DNA of 64,000 bases from positions 12,141,700-12,205,699 of the forward strand of contig NC_069130.1 in assembly GCF_026914265.1 (NCBI RefSeq). Reading direction: 5' to 3'. This DNA comes from Mya arenaria. Lineage: Eukaryota > Mollusca > Bivalvia > Myida > Myidae. Of the stretch, positions 1 through 11,393 are shown one piece after another (the stretch's first letter is position 1; each line of letters starts with the position of its first letter). The notes below the pieces were generated by a model, which was not told where the DNA came from, searched no databases, and saw only the letters and a list, made by a program, of their open reading frames with translations. Made by a program: the position numbers and the translations under genes.

Positions 1-802
1 AAATAATTCAAATGATCTGAAAGAAGGGAGTAATCACATCACGTCTTTTTAAACGTTAACATGCTTATCTACTAAACTACCTACAACTGTTATTGTTGCT
101 TTAACCTAAACTGTTCAAATACGCTTCTTTTTAATAAAGCTTTCACATAAGCATCAATTTTGTTATCGCGATTATTTTTAAATTCGAACATTAAACGTTG
201 TTTTTAATCGCAGTTCATATCAATGATAATTCAAGTGCTTCTCTCTTATATTTAATTATAATTTAATAGCCCGGTTGCCAGGAAGACTACAGACTTTGGA
301 AAAGTCATATTTTGGGTGGACCCCCATCGTGTTTATATGTAAACACATCGATTTGTGAATAATGAAAGATTACATTACAAGGGTGGTTCTGTTATATAAT
401 AAAATGTGAACTCTGTCAACGAAATAACATCTTGACATTCACTTTATTTAAACAGAGGAAACCCATTAACGGCTGAAAATTGCGCATTTAAATCAGATTG
501 TGTGTATTAATAATGCTATACTTTCTGATGATAGAATCGTATAAAACGTATTAAGTTACAAACCACGAGCAATAACTTTACCGTAACAATGATAGTCGTA
601 CAATCAAAATTCATTTATCAAATGAAAGAAAGAATTTATTCTTAATCATTATTATGACATTGCATAAACTTGTCAATAGTGGGTGAAATTCGAAGTTTGT
701 ATAAAGGCATCTTTATCTAACGGATCCAGTTGTGGACCTTTTGATAACAATATGGTAGAAAGAATGTATTTCGAATTTAAGAAAAAAACATTACTTTTTC
801 AG
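1..802. other. Upstream/intron sequence of HES gene
   Basis: I see no exon here. The basic region and helix 1 expected before the exon at 803 are not present, so the first HES exons should lie left of base 1. From about 290 onward the sequence resembles 8132 onward, including a shared stretch around 470-500 and 8320-8345 and the 'gtcaatagtggg' motif near 673, which marks the left edge of the segmental duplication. Confidence 0.6.
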
Positions 803-2011
803 GCCAACAAACCATCGAAGCTAGAGAAAGCCGACATCTTAGAAATGACAGTGGACTTTGTGAAATCCCGCCTCGTCTCACATTCTGGTAAAGCGCAAAG
901 TTTGCCGTAAATATGCGAAACAACATTTAAATAAATATTAATTCAGGATCAATGTTCAATGCATTGGACTCAGTCTAGAATCGCAATAGTTTATATTTAT
1001 GAGTCAAATATCAAATACTGCAATTTTGTAATATTATACAAAAAACGTGAAATTGTGTTAACGTTGAAATAAAACAAACCTGGTCTACTTTCAGATCTAA
1101 ATGCAAGGAATGCAACCCCTCCATCAACACTGTCTGATGGTGAACGGAAATATCTCGCTGGCTACTCGAAGTGTTTGGAGGAAGTTTCCACTTTCCTTGA
1201 ACAATCTACGAATACAAGTCATATATTACAGAGGAACATTGTACAACATATGTCCAATAAACGTGACCAGAAGAATTGTGCATTTGGAGTGGACATGGAT
1301 GAATTTCACGGTATTGACGATCTGACCTTACAAAGTAATATAGAAAAACAAGTGCCTGAGCAGAACCCACTTGGAACCGGCGTAAATCCTGAACAAACCC
1401 AAAGCAGTAACGAGAGAAACGAAACTGAACAGGGGGGAACATTCCAACATTTGTCACAAGAACTCAAACAGCATCCAAGCGAATTACAATTGAGTTTTAA
1501 AGTTTCGGAAACATGCAAACAAGTGCCAGTTTTACCTGTAACGCCACAATGCCAAACTTTGGACTTATCAACGGTGAAACCAACATTGATTAGTGAAAAA
1601 GCCACTAAAAGATGTGCAAACATGAAGAAAACATGTATAGAAAATAATGGTCAAATACATTTAGAAGTCAAATCAATGACTCAAGTCCGACCAAGTTATA
1701 TTTTGCCACCAATGCTGCAGCCAGTTGGTATGTTGTACGGAGGGCAGTTTTTGTTGTTACAAATCAACCCAACCACAGTACCACAAACCACAACACACGT
1801 TCAGTGGAACTCTTCATTTGTACCAGATGGAAATACTGACACCCCTTCCAGCCCTTCGTATTCTGATATTTTGAAAAATGCCAATGACCTACTTGAATGC
1901 ACTTCGTCGCAAAATCAAACAGCAAATCCAAGCAATGTTGAAAAAAGAATTTTAACAGACAAATCAAATAAACTTAAAGATGGTAATGGCCATCAATGGC
2001 GACCGTGGTAG
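803..2011 (+). CDS. HES: HES/E(spl)-type bHLH-Orange repressor, last two exons (5' partial)
   Basis: Notch-effector type transcriptional repressor: it binds DNA as a bHLH dimer and recruits Groucho/TLE through a C-terminal tetrapeptide (family knowledge). Two exons are visible. 803-887 follows a pyrimidine-rich AG acceptor, ends at GTAAAG and encodes loop plus helix 2 (KLEKADILEMTVDFVKSRL). 1095-2011 follows TTTCAG, joins in phase 1, and encodes an Orange domain (YLAGYSKCLEEVSTFL) soon after its start. A long low-complexity middle, a proline-rich LPPMLQPVGMLYG segment and the terminal WRPW followed by TAG come next. The same exon border before helix 2 is seen in vertebrate HES1. The basic region and helix 1 are absent and must lie before base 1. 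The helix-2 end (DFVKSRL) differs from the HES1 KHLRNLQ. Which HES subfamily it belongs to is unresolved. Confidence 0.92.
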
Positions 2012-2158
2012 TGTCTAGACTTTTGACAAAAAGGGAGTTCGTTTCATAACATTATGTTGAAATTGAGGATTCGACGTTTTCTTTAATGCTTACGCAATAC
2101 ATTGTTTATTTTATTGTAACAGATATGTACAAAACCTTCCAAACATAAAAAATAATGT

Positions 2159-2166
2159 CTGTGATA
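2159..2166 (+). promoter_or_regulatory. K-box-like 3' UTR motif
   Basis: The octamer CTGTGATA lies 148 bp after the HES stop. It equals the K box described in 3' UTRs of Drosophila E(spl)/Brd-family Notch targets, where miR-2/13-family microRNAs bind. The same octamer lies at the matching place after the decayed copy (10297). Function here is inferred. Confidence 0.45.
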
Positions 2167-2252
2167 TAATAACTATGATGGAAGAATGTTTATCTGTTTA
2201 TAACATATGAAGTATAGTTTTATTTTAAATGTATGAATGCATGGTTAAATGG

Positions 2253-2258
2253 AATAAA
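2253..2258 (+). promoter_or_regulatory. Candidate HES polyadenylation signal
   Basis: AATAAA lies about 240 bp after the WRPW stop and is conserved in the duplicate near 10390 in the same 'atgcatggttaaa' context. Confidence 0.45.
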
Positions 2259-2753
2259 GGCGCTTACCACATGCTTCACTGAATAAGTATGATATCATCA
2301 ATGGGATATGTTCAATACTCGATACTTATTGTGAGTAATCGCTGTTTACATATAAATGTATGTGATCTTGATACATAAACGTCAATATAATCATGTAGAT
2401 ACTCCCCTTCTACTTGCCATTTGTCCATGTTCAGTCAAGCGTTACATCGATGATAAGTAGATGATTCTCTTTCGAAGATATTTTAGAGCTGTTTTCCATG
2501 CGGATATTTGCCATTTATATTCCATTTTATCGGGTTTACTTTCTACAAATAATTGTACATGTAATGGGTATAACATCCGAATACTCAACAAGTTAATGGC
2601 TTCATTTGTTGTGATGAATATTATATACACTTGACTAAATTTACAGATCGATGGTACTCTGGACATCTTAGTGAGTTTTGCAAAGGTAGACAAAATGGAA
2701 TATGGCATTTCCGGAGGCATTCCTTTCCACAACCAGGCAATTAAAAGGAAATG

Positions 2754-2825
2754 CTCCCCGACGGGGAATCGAACCCCGGTCTCCCGCGTGACAGGCGGGG
2801 ATACTTACCACTATACTATCGAGGA
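2754..2825 (-). tRNA. tRNA-Asp (GTC)
   Basis: A 72-nt cloverleaf on the minus strand. The acceptor stem TCCTCGA pairs with TCGGGGA. The A box lies in TAGTATAGTGG, the anticodon loop is CTGTCAC (GTC), and the T arm has GGTTCGATTCC. A TTTT pol III terminator follows directly (2743-2746 as AAAA on plus). There is no intron. It matches animal tRNA-Asp almost base for base. Confidence 0.96.
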
Positions 2826-3173
2826 AGCGACATTTTAGACGCTTGTTCGTATTAGTAATATAGGAAATAATCGCTTAGTATGTTATTCATATCGGTTAAA
2901 TTCTTCCCATAACACGTTTTTAAACATTTCTATACAAAACATATTTGACCAAACCTTACGATATGTTCGAGAAAATATAATACCTGAAGACAATTGAAGG
3001 TGGTGGTGGGGTTATATCATAAACAAAACCTCAATTTACGTAGATACCCGCGCCGTGTGTGTGACTGGTACATTACACGCTATTATTCCAATATTCAGTA
3101 TGTTTCTGTTTGCTAGGTTCATTTTTGAGGGTCGGGTCAGCCAAGTTCTTTCTATGAGACAAAACAAATGTTG

Positions 3174-3246
3174 CATCCCCGGCGGGATTCGAACCCGCGA
3201 CCTCTGGATTAGAAGTCCAGCGCGCTATCCACTGCGCTACGGGGAC
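3174..3246 (-). tRNA. tRNA-Arg (TCT)
   Basis: A 73-nt minus-strand cloverleaf: GTCCCCG acceptor, AGCGCAGTGGATAGCGC D arm, loop CTTCTAA with anticodon TCT, GGTTCGAATCC T loop, and a downstream TTTT. There is no intron. An identical-looking copy lies at 12588. Confidence 0.95.
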
Positions 3247-3464
3247 ATGATTTTACTACCACACCCTTACTTTATTTATTGGTGAACAGTGTACAGTGAA
3301 TTTAAAGTACTCCGCAATACTTGCAGAATACTACATTTAAACTCGAATACTGCCAATACCGCTTTTTACCGCTAGTTACCTAATATAAAAAACATACACA
3401 AATTTATATACGTATATATTTAGATATAAAATTAGATAAATAGTTAACATACATTTAAAGGAAT

Positions 3465-3537
3465 TTTTCCCGATGGGGAATCGAACCCTGGCCTAGCGTA
3501 CGACAGGATGGGAAACTTAGCACTTAAATGTCGAGGA
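3465..3537 (-). pseudogene. Decayed tRNA-Asp
   Basis: Keeps the T-loop region (GGGGAATCGAACCC on plus) and the 5' acceptor end (TCGAGGA on plus), but the anticodon arm and D arm are scrambled. The flank 'aacatacatttaaaggaa' resembles that of the intact tRNA-Asp at 11988, so this is that gene's decayed counterpart in unit 1. Confidence 0.85.
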
Positions 3538-3854
3538 AGCTACTTCGATTCAGACCTATCGGAAATAAATTCTTTATTAATACGTTTCCTGCTAACATAA
3601 CAAATTTCCTAAAAAATAAAAAAACATATTTGAACAGCCATAATTGTTATAACAATATTTTAATCTTGAAAGGTTCAAATATAAATGTAGCAATGATATA
3701 AAGTTTATGAACAATTAGAACAAGACTCATGACCTATTATACTCACTTTCTTTTCTTCATGTGCAATTATTTCAACTTTTGACAAAACAGCTTTTTAATA
3801 TATAGATATTTGACTACAACGAAAGAACAAGTGTAGCTATGACGTAATTTCAAC

Positions 3855-4015
3855 ATCTTACCCAGTTGGTCTTGTGGTTAGGAATCAGCATTCTCACAAC
3901 TTTTTCCTTTTCGCTTTCTGCTGTATTGATATATCTTTTCAAAACTAGGATTGAAAATACGAAATTAGTGTAGATGTCGGTTCCTTGAAGCAACTTGTGT
4001 ATGGCCAGACAAGCG
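3855..4015 (+). mobile_element. Possible tRNA-derived SINE fragment
   Basis: An A-box-like stretch GGTCTTGTGGTTAGGA followed by 'atcagcattctcac' resembles a tRNA-Glu head. The tail shares the 'gtcggttccttga' type motif with 12480-12510, where a second, better tRNA-Glu-like head occurs. It is degenerate, with no clear B box or target duplication. Confidence 0.4.
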
Positions 4016-5933
4016 GATTAAGAGGAGCGTGTGTATTAAGAGCGATTTAACCGCGGACAGTTGGATTATCAATGATGGATACAGGTCGAAATTATATTTT
4101 AACTATAAGAAGTATCTAATGTCTACCTGTTCATCATTTTTCTCTTGTCTTGCTTTAGTGTAATGTATAGCAATTAATTCAAGCTGAACATTTCTAGGCT
4201 ACTCAACTGTTTGAAAAAATCGGCACTTAAAAGCAATAATTTAATGAGCTTTTTTATAACATACGCGATAGTGTACATAGTATTAAAGTCAATGGAACAT
4301 TATAATGATTGATGTTCGTATTGGGGGTTAATTTGATGGTATTGATGATGAGATTGTGGGCCGATATAAATACTTAGATTCATGCTGATAATCCGCAAAA
4401 AAGCAGTATTTACTTTAAACGTAACATGTAGGTTGAGAGGTTTTTTCTTTTGTTTCGTTTTTGTAGAGCTACCAAACGGTGATTTCTGTCATCTATAATT
4501 TGAAATATTGTTCGAGATTCTTGTTCCGACACGTTTGATTATATCATGCTTGAAGTATGAAAGGTATATTGTTCGGACCTTACCTATTTACTTTCCTTTT
4601 ATGACAAACATCACACGCGCCTGGCTTGGACTGTCGCGCGCTTGATTTGGTTTCAACTACCTTTCTTATTGTCCTGAATATGAATATGCTTGCAATGAAG
4701 TTAAGACTAAAGCTTAAATCAGATATGGGAAGTATTTGGGATTGATAATGAATATAGTAATACAAAGATCTTACTTTACGTTAAGTTTTGATTTTTGAAC
4801 TGTGGACACTGAAACGTGCTGCGCATATTGGGCACGTGCTCCGAGATTGATATGTGACCTCCTACGCCATCAGATAAAGACAAACCGAAAGATATTCAAC
4901 GAAATGCATTATTATGAAAGAAATATTATGTTATAAGACATTACAGACGGATTTAAAACTTTATCTCAAAAGTAGATTCAAACAAACAATTTTATTTTTC
5001 TTAGTAACGACAAAAGTTTTCTAAGAAAAATATTAATAAAAAGATGATAACTTATATCAATTAATCAATCGTGCTGATACAAAAACAACATTATTTTGCA
5101 AGCAACGGGAGTATTTCAAATCGAATTCAAACTTTCGCTCATAATTTGAAAAATAACAGGTTTAGACAGAGTTTTATTTAAGACATTGCCATCACCTTGA
5201 GCAAATTCAAAGTATAGTTCATCCTTCCTAGGCCCCCTGTTATTCTTTGGAAGAATATTTGCATTTTTATTTAAAAAATAATAACTACGTCTTATGACTT
5301 AAAATAATTTACTTAATCCTTTAGAATCCTTTAGAAAACGCAGGCCCAAACAGAGTTTTATATGGGCAATGCCTTTACTTTGAGTATAACTGGATCATGA
5401 ATGTGTTATCAGACCACTTGAGATCATCGATGAACTACTGCATGAGTAGAAGTAGCCTTTCAAGGGGGAATTATCTCTGACATGATAGTATGTCAAATAA
5501 ACATTGCCTTTTTAAGACGAATGTAAATAAGGTTACATAATGTTGTTTTTTTTAATTTTATTTCATCTAAAAGGATGGCAGTATTTTTCAAACCCGCTGT
5601 ATAGTTTTTGTAAATCAGCAGTCAGCCTTTATTAAGTTAAATCGGGTGAATGGTAGATTTGAACAGGGGCTGGGTATTTCACAAAACGTAATAACCTTTA
5701 ACCATTACTTCGTACGCATTTACCAAAACAAGTTGGTCTGGGGGTTTTGCAGACAGACGGCCCATTTATTCTGCGTACTGACCTAGCCTTTGGTTAACTA
5801 TACCGATTTGCCTGATTAAAATCAATTACGGAAGTCTGCCGATTCACCAAAGTTAGTGCACGGCAGACACACATACTGTCAATCTTTTTCGCTTAAAATC
5901 GAGAAAGGACTATGAATACTTACTTATGTCACG

Positions 5934-6108
5934 GGAAATAACACGAATTGTGCACCTCACTCTCTGATCATAGCTGAACAAGCCCCTGATCGAGAAAAGA
6001 CGACGCGTACGCACTAATGGCATGGAGAAAACACGAATTGTGCAAGTCACTATCTGATCTCAGCTGAACAAGCCTCTGATCGAGAAGAAACTACGGACCC
6101 GCATCAAC
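5934..6108 (+). repeat. Tandem duplication, ~90 bp unit x2
   Basis: Two adjacent copies share 'aacacgaattgtgca', 'agctgaacaagcc' and 'tgatcgagaa'. They are diverged by scattered changes. Confidence 0.75.
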
Positions 6109-6162
6109 GAGTGTTTGTCGCAGCTAAAGGAAATAGTGCTGGAGGCAAACAGGAGAGATGTA

Positions 6163-6420
6163 AGGGTTAAAATAATATAATATAAAAAAACCATTAGATA
6201 AGATTCATCTTAGGATGAAACACTTTATCTGAAATATATTCTTCAGATGCTTCCGGAACATGACAGTGGAAACTTGTGAAATGTAAGGTTAATCTGATGT
6301 AAGATAAAAAAAAACATTAGATAAGATTCAACTTAGGATGAAACACTTTACCTGAAATATATTCTTCAGATGCTTCCGCAACACGGCAGTGGAAACTTGT
6401 GAAAGATAAGGTTAATATGA
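6163..6420 (+). repeat. Tandem duplication, ~128 bp unit x2
   Basis: Two adjacent copies share 'cattagataagattca', 'cttaggatgaaacacttta', 'ctgaaatatattcttcagat' and 'cagtggaaacttgtgaaa'. A third, shorter and more decayed start follows near 6420-6460. Confidence 0.85.
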
Positions 6421-7685
6421 TGAAAGATAAAAAACATAAGATCAGATACACTTAGGTTGAAATAATTCAACACATATTAATATATAAGCTGCTTTTTTAA
6501 AATCAAATTATATTGTGCGCCATTAAAGACTTTTTGAAATTCTGGAATATAACGTGGTAATGACAGGTTAAGAAAAATACGACAGCATGTTCAAAAACAT
6601 TAAGTAAGTAATATTTGATATGCAAGGTCACAAGATCGCAACAATATCAATTGCCATTTTAAGATAATATCTTTTTTTACAAACATAATACGTTTTAAAA
6701 GAGTACATTACGTAAAAGGTATTTGTAATTGTCACTCTTTATGTTGCATATTAAATGATGCATTTCATATAATGATCTACGAGTTTAAAGAGGCACAGCA
6801 AATCTAAATTTCGCCATTTTTTGAGTGCTGAGTCACACTCAAAGAATACATCATTAATTGCAAATCCAGATGTTTAAAGCTATAATGTTCCCTATTGCTA
6901 AAACGCCTTTCCAACCGAGGCACATTTAAAATGCATTAGTTGTTAGTAATTAGATTTGTGTTCTCAATTTACCTGTGCTGTTACGTTTGGTTCAATTTTC
7001 GTTATAAAGTTGTGATTTAGACATTAAGCGCACCCATTTTAATACCAAAAAATAATAATTTAAAAGTTTAAAAATGGTACTGTTTACTGACATTGTGATA
7101 AGCAATGTATAAAATTAAAAACAAGACTGTAAGATGCTTTTGATTTCAAACTAATTTAAGCAATGCAAAACATGTACGTATTCTGGTTTCTTATAAAGAA
7201 CATATGCATACATCCTCTGTTAATCGGTGGTAATCAGTGGTAATCAGTTTCTGATGGAGATAATATAACAAACATCTTATATAATATTCATATACAAGGC
7301 ATATTGTTAACACTTTCCGTTTACATGGCTACAACGAACGTAGTTAAGGGCATGTAATACTTAAAGTCTCATATATATTAAATGAACTATAACAATCAAA
7401 ACATGCTTACGTTGTCAAAACAAAATAAAAACGGATATGTACAAACTTGAGTTTAGCAAAACTTAAAGTATAGTGGCTGAAGTAAATTCATTTGTAGCAG
7501 GTGCGTGAAAACAATAGCAAGCAATGTAAACATTCGCATGATCTTTGTCATTTCTTCATTTGAGGTATAACTTAGGTCTTAAATTTCATATAACATCTTC
7601 CAACCCTGAGATTGTGATCTACGATGTTTGTAGATGTATTTTAAAATAACAGTTGTCACCCGAATAGTTGCTTCACAATATTACA

Positions 7686-7994
7686 TTTTTAACGAACTAT
7701 ATTCCTCTATCTTTGTCCTGTTTAACGAACTATATTACTCTATCTTTGTCCTGTTTAACGAACTATATTACTATATCTTTGTCCTGTTTAACGAACTATA
7801 TTACTCTATCTTTGTCCTGTTTAACGAACAATATTACTCTATCTTTGTCCTGTTTAACGAACTATATTACTCTAGCTTTGTCCTGTTTAACGAACTATAT
7901 TACTCTTTCCTTGTCATGTTTAACGAACTATATTACTCTACCTTTGTCCTGTTTAACGAACTATATTACTCTATCTTTGTCCTGTTTAACGAAC
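7686..7994 (+). repeat. 33-bp minisatellite, ~9 copies
   Basis: Unit begins TTTAACGAACTATATTACTC and ends TATCTTTGTCCTG. Because 33 is a multiple of three, two plus frames stay open (an 11-residue period such as FNELYYSIFVL). I read it as a minisatellite, not a gene: no start context, no homology, and a homopolymer C tract directly follows at about 8029. Confidence 0.92.
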
Positions 7995-8936
7995 GTTACT
8001 CACAATTTGGTGCCCCCCTCCATTAATGTACCCCCCCCCCCTCCATTAATGTAACGTTGTCCCGCGAACTCTTTATGACAATATGGTAGAATGAATATTC
8101 ATTAAATACACCAAAATATATTATACTGCAAAAGTCATATTTTTGGTAGGACCTTCATTGTGGTTATGTTCAAAATGTATCACATTGGTGTTTTATTAAT
8201 GAAAGAAAACCTTAAAAGGGTGATCCTGTTACATGACAGAAAATATGAACTCTGTCAAATAAATAACATCTTCACATTCACCTAATATTAACCTATGACA
8301 CTCTTCAATGGCTGATAAATTGCGCATTTAAATCATAGTGTGTCCAATTTATATACTTTCTGATGAAAGAATCATACAATACGTATTGAGTTACATTCTA
8401 TGGGCGATTTCTATCTTTAAAATGTGAGTCATACATACAAATATCATTTATCAAATGATATTCGTTCTAGCGAGTTCTTATTTCCGCTTGGAGAGTACTT
8501 AGGGGTCGATAAACCTATCTTTTCGAAAAGGGTTATAATACACAATGCGTTTGACATTAGTAAAACTGCATAGAGTGTCAATAGTGGGCAAATTTCGCAG
8601 CAATTGTATAAGGGCAACTAACGGTACTTAATGTTTATTACTTTTGATGAGGAGGAATATGGTCAGTTTCCTAACGTGAAATCATTGTAGCGCCCCTGAG
8701 AGAGCCTACATTGGATTCTACAGTTTGATTGTAACCTTACTTCTTTGACATACTATTTTCATTTTTGCCTTGAATCATTTCCATATAATGTTACAAATGA
8801 GACAAATCGTACAAATATCGCATAAATAATCCTTTCACGGAACTGAAAGCAAAGCAGATTCTTGCATGGCCCTTGTATTTCTATTTTATCAAGGATGTTT
8901 TGTATTTGAAATTTATGAAAAGCATTACCTTTTCAG

Positions 8937-10124
8937 GCTCACAGACCATCAAAACTAGAGAAAGCTGACATCTTAGAAATGACGGTGGACTTTGTAAAAT
9001 CCCGCCTGGTCTTGCATTCTGGTAAAGAGTTAATGTTTCCATTAATATAACAACAAAACTTAACCAGTTTAAATGAAAATTCAAGCTTCAGTGGAATAGA
9101 CAAAGTTTAGAACGCCATGCTTCCCTGAATTTTAATAGAAAATAGTGCAATGGTATAATTTAAACCGGTTTAAAATATAACACAGCTTGTATTTAATTTC
9201 AGATGTTGATGCAATGAATTCCATAACTCCACCAAGTGATGGTAAAAGCGAATATCTAGCTGGTTACTCGAAGTGTTTGGAGGAAATTACCACATTCCTT
9301 GAATATAAGAATAATAGTCATACATTACAGCCGGATATTTTTCAACCTCTGTCCACTAAACTCGGTCAGAAGAAAGGAGCAGTTAGAGTGAACGTTGATC
9401 AATCTACCAGTATTGACGACCAGACATTGCAAAGTGCTAATGTAAACCGTGTCTACGAAACTTGAGCAGAATCACTGTGCAGCGGGCGTAAAACATGAAC
9501 AAACCCAAACATCACTAGGGACAACAATCAAAAATGTTTTACAACAACGCAAACAGAATCCATGCGTTGTACGTGTGAGCTGTGAACCTTTAGTAAAATG
9601 CAAACTAGTGCCAGTTTTACCGGTAATACCACGATACCAAGTTGTTGACTTTACAATGGCTAACCCAACGCATACTATTGAAACGGACACTACAGTAAGT
9701 ACAAACATAAATAAAACTTGTCCAGCAATAAATGGTCCAATTCATTTTGAAGCCAAATCAATGACATCAGCGCAACCGAACTATATGTTGCCACCAATGC
9801 TGCAGCCAGTCGGCCTATTGTACGGACGACAGTTTATGCTAGTACAGATCAACCCAACCACAGTACCACAAACCACAGCACACGTTCAGTGGAACGCTTC
9901 ATTTGTACTAGTTGGAAATACTGACGATTCCCTCACCAATTCGTATTTTGCAGTTTAAAAAAACAACAAATCCAAGCAATGTTGAAAACATTGTTTTTAA
10001 AGACAAATTCGTATTTTGCAGTTTTATAAAAACAACAAATCCAAGCAATGATGGAAACATTGTTTTTAAAGACAAATCAAATAAGCTTAAAGATGGAAAC
10101 AGCAATCATTGGCGACCGTGTTAG
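8937..10124 (+). pseudogene. HES-type gene duplicate, decayed
   Basis: Copy of the gene at 803-2011. Exon 8937-9021 (helix 2, KLEKADILEMTVDFVKSRL) and its AG/GT sites are intact, as is the acceptor at 9203 and the Orange domain (YLAGYSKCLEEITTFL). The last exon then breaks: the first frame stops at 9465, a second frame runs to about 9958, and a third carries the tail, so there are at least two frame changes. An internal tandem duplication of about 69 bp (about 9941-10077) repeats the NPSN..NIVFKDK segment. The Groucho-binding end reads WRPC instead of WRPW. No basic-region exon is visible upstream between 2012 and 8936. Intact splice sites suggest fairly recent decay, or use of shared upstream exons. 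Confidence 0.88.
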
Positions 10125-10296
10125 TGTGTAGACTATTGGCAAAAAGGGAGTATATTTCGTAACATTATGTTGAAACTGAGGGTTCAGTGTACTACTTATT
10201 GCTTTCAGAATAACAATGAAATATTCACGTAATAGTACTTTGTTTATTTTATTGTAGAAGATATATACCAAACTATCCAAAGATAAAATCAAATAA

Positions 10297-10304
10297 CTGT
10301 GATA
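10297..10304 (+). promoter_or_regulatory. K-box-like motif after HES pseudogene
   Basis: Same octamer CTGTGATA as at 2159, in a flank that otherwise carries many substitutions. Confidence 0.35.
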
Positions 10305-10353
10305 TTTAAACTATGATGAATTAATTCTTATCTTTTTACAACATGTTAAGCAT

Positions 10354-10360
10354 AGCTTTA
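10354..10360 (+). promoter_or_regulatory. Brd-box-like heptamer
   Basis: AGCTTTA, the Brd-box consensus from Drosophila Notch-target 3' UTRs. The aligned site in the intact gene (near 2215) reads AGTTTTA, so it is not conserved. A chance match is quite possible. Confidence 0.2.
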
Positions 10361-11321
10361 TTATAAATGTATGAATGCATGGTTAAACGGAATAAAGATG
10401 CATACCGCATATCTCACTGAAATAGTATGATATCATCAATGGGATATGTTTTGTACTCGATAATTCTTGTGGTTGTTCACTGTTTACATATAAATGTATG
10501 TGGTCTTGATACATAAACTTCAATATACTCATGTAGATACGTGTCTAATGCTTATAAATTGTAATTAGGCGCAACAAATCTACATTGTTTGTTTTCGAAA
10601 TAAAATGGCGACGTTTTTCAGAATGAAACATACACAACGTTACTCAAGCATATTGAAATTCAAAACCCTGCCTGCCTACCTACAATTTATTTGTTGAAAG
10701 TGAAATCGGAAACAAATATCGTGTTTGCCATACCAAACTATACTTGCACTTTACCCGACAGTTGATGTTTCTTTCTGATAGTCTAATATTTGTGCATCTT
10801 CAAGGGATCTCTTTTTGATCAAATATCAAAATTTAACATCGAAGAAATAAATAAAACCTATGCATGGAGATAGTGTAAAATTCATGGGTGGTCATTTTTA
10901 AGCATATTTGCGTGCAGTATTGTGTTGGTCAATGGCCGACGTTGTCGTTAAGGAATGCTATACGACTCCTCCTGTTACTTCTCCCTCTACTTACCGTTTG
11001 TCCATGTTTAGTCAAGCGTTTTATAAATAATATATAGAAGATTCTCTTTCGAAGATGTTTTGAAAAATGTTTTCCATGAGTACGTTTGTTTGCCATTTAT
11101 ATTTCACTTTATCTTTTTACAAATAAGTGTAATTGAAATTATCACCGCAATACCCTACACTTGAATGGCTTCATTTTCCGTGATGCATATTTCATACACT
11201 TTGTCTAAAGATGTAGATTGAGGGTACTCTTGAAATCTTGGTAAGTTTTTCACTCGCAGACAAAACGGATATGGCATTTCCGGTGGCATTTCTACCCACG
11301 ACCACGCAATAAAAAGAAATG

Positions 11322-11393
11322 CTCCCCGACGGGGAATCGAACCCCGGTCTCCCGCGTGACAGGCGGGGATACTTACCACTATACTATCGAGGA
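11322..11393 (-). tRNA. tRNA-Asp (GTC)
   Basis: Same 72-nt sequence as 2754-2825, with anticodon loop CTGTCAC and a TTTTT terminator downstream. Positional counterpart of the first tRNA-Asp in unit 1. Confidence 0.96.

Larger units (their letters stand above)
2012..2753. other. HES 3' UTR and spacer to tRNA-Asp
   Basis: No ORF of note. It holds the K-box-like site, the AATAAA and an AT-rich spacer that is also found in unit 2 (10125-11321). Confidence 0.6.
290..3320 (+). repeat. Segmental duplication, unit 1 (HES + tRNAs)
   Basis: Diverged copy of 8132-12735. Shared order: HES intron sequence, HES helix-2 exon, HES last exon, 3' flank with a K-box-like octamer and AATAAA, tRNA-Asp, tRNA-Arg, then a second tRNA-Asp position at 3465 just beyond. 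Similarity extends through introns and intergenic spacer, so this is a DNA-level duplication rather than retroposition. The left border is near 290. The right border is blurred by local rearrangement. Confidence 0.8.
3540..7685. other. Intergenic, no gene recognised
   Basis: AT-rich sequence between the two HES units. Apart from a SINE-like fragment and two local tandem duplications I see no exon, no HES basic-region/helix-1 exon for the second HES copy, and no RNA gene. The short minus-strand ORF at 4580-4765 contains CDVCHKRK but has no further family support. Confidence 0.6.
10125..11321. other. Spacer between HES pseudogene and tRNA-Asp
   Basis: First part (to about 10540) matches the 3' flank of the intact HES gene. 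The stretch about 10550-10980 is not found in unit 1 and looks like an insertion of unknown type. 10980-11321 again matches unit 1 (2400-2753). Confidence 0.6.

Noticed and set aside
4580-4765. Small minus ORF with CDVCHKRK, reminiscent of a zinc-cluster start
   Set aside because: No second cysteine group and no supporting neighbours; too short to call.
7634-8054. Two ORFs of about 130 codons as genes
   Set aside because: Pure products of a 33-bp minisatellite.
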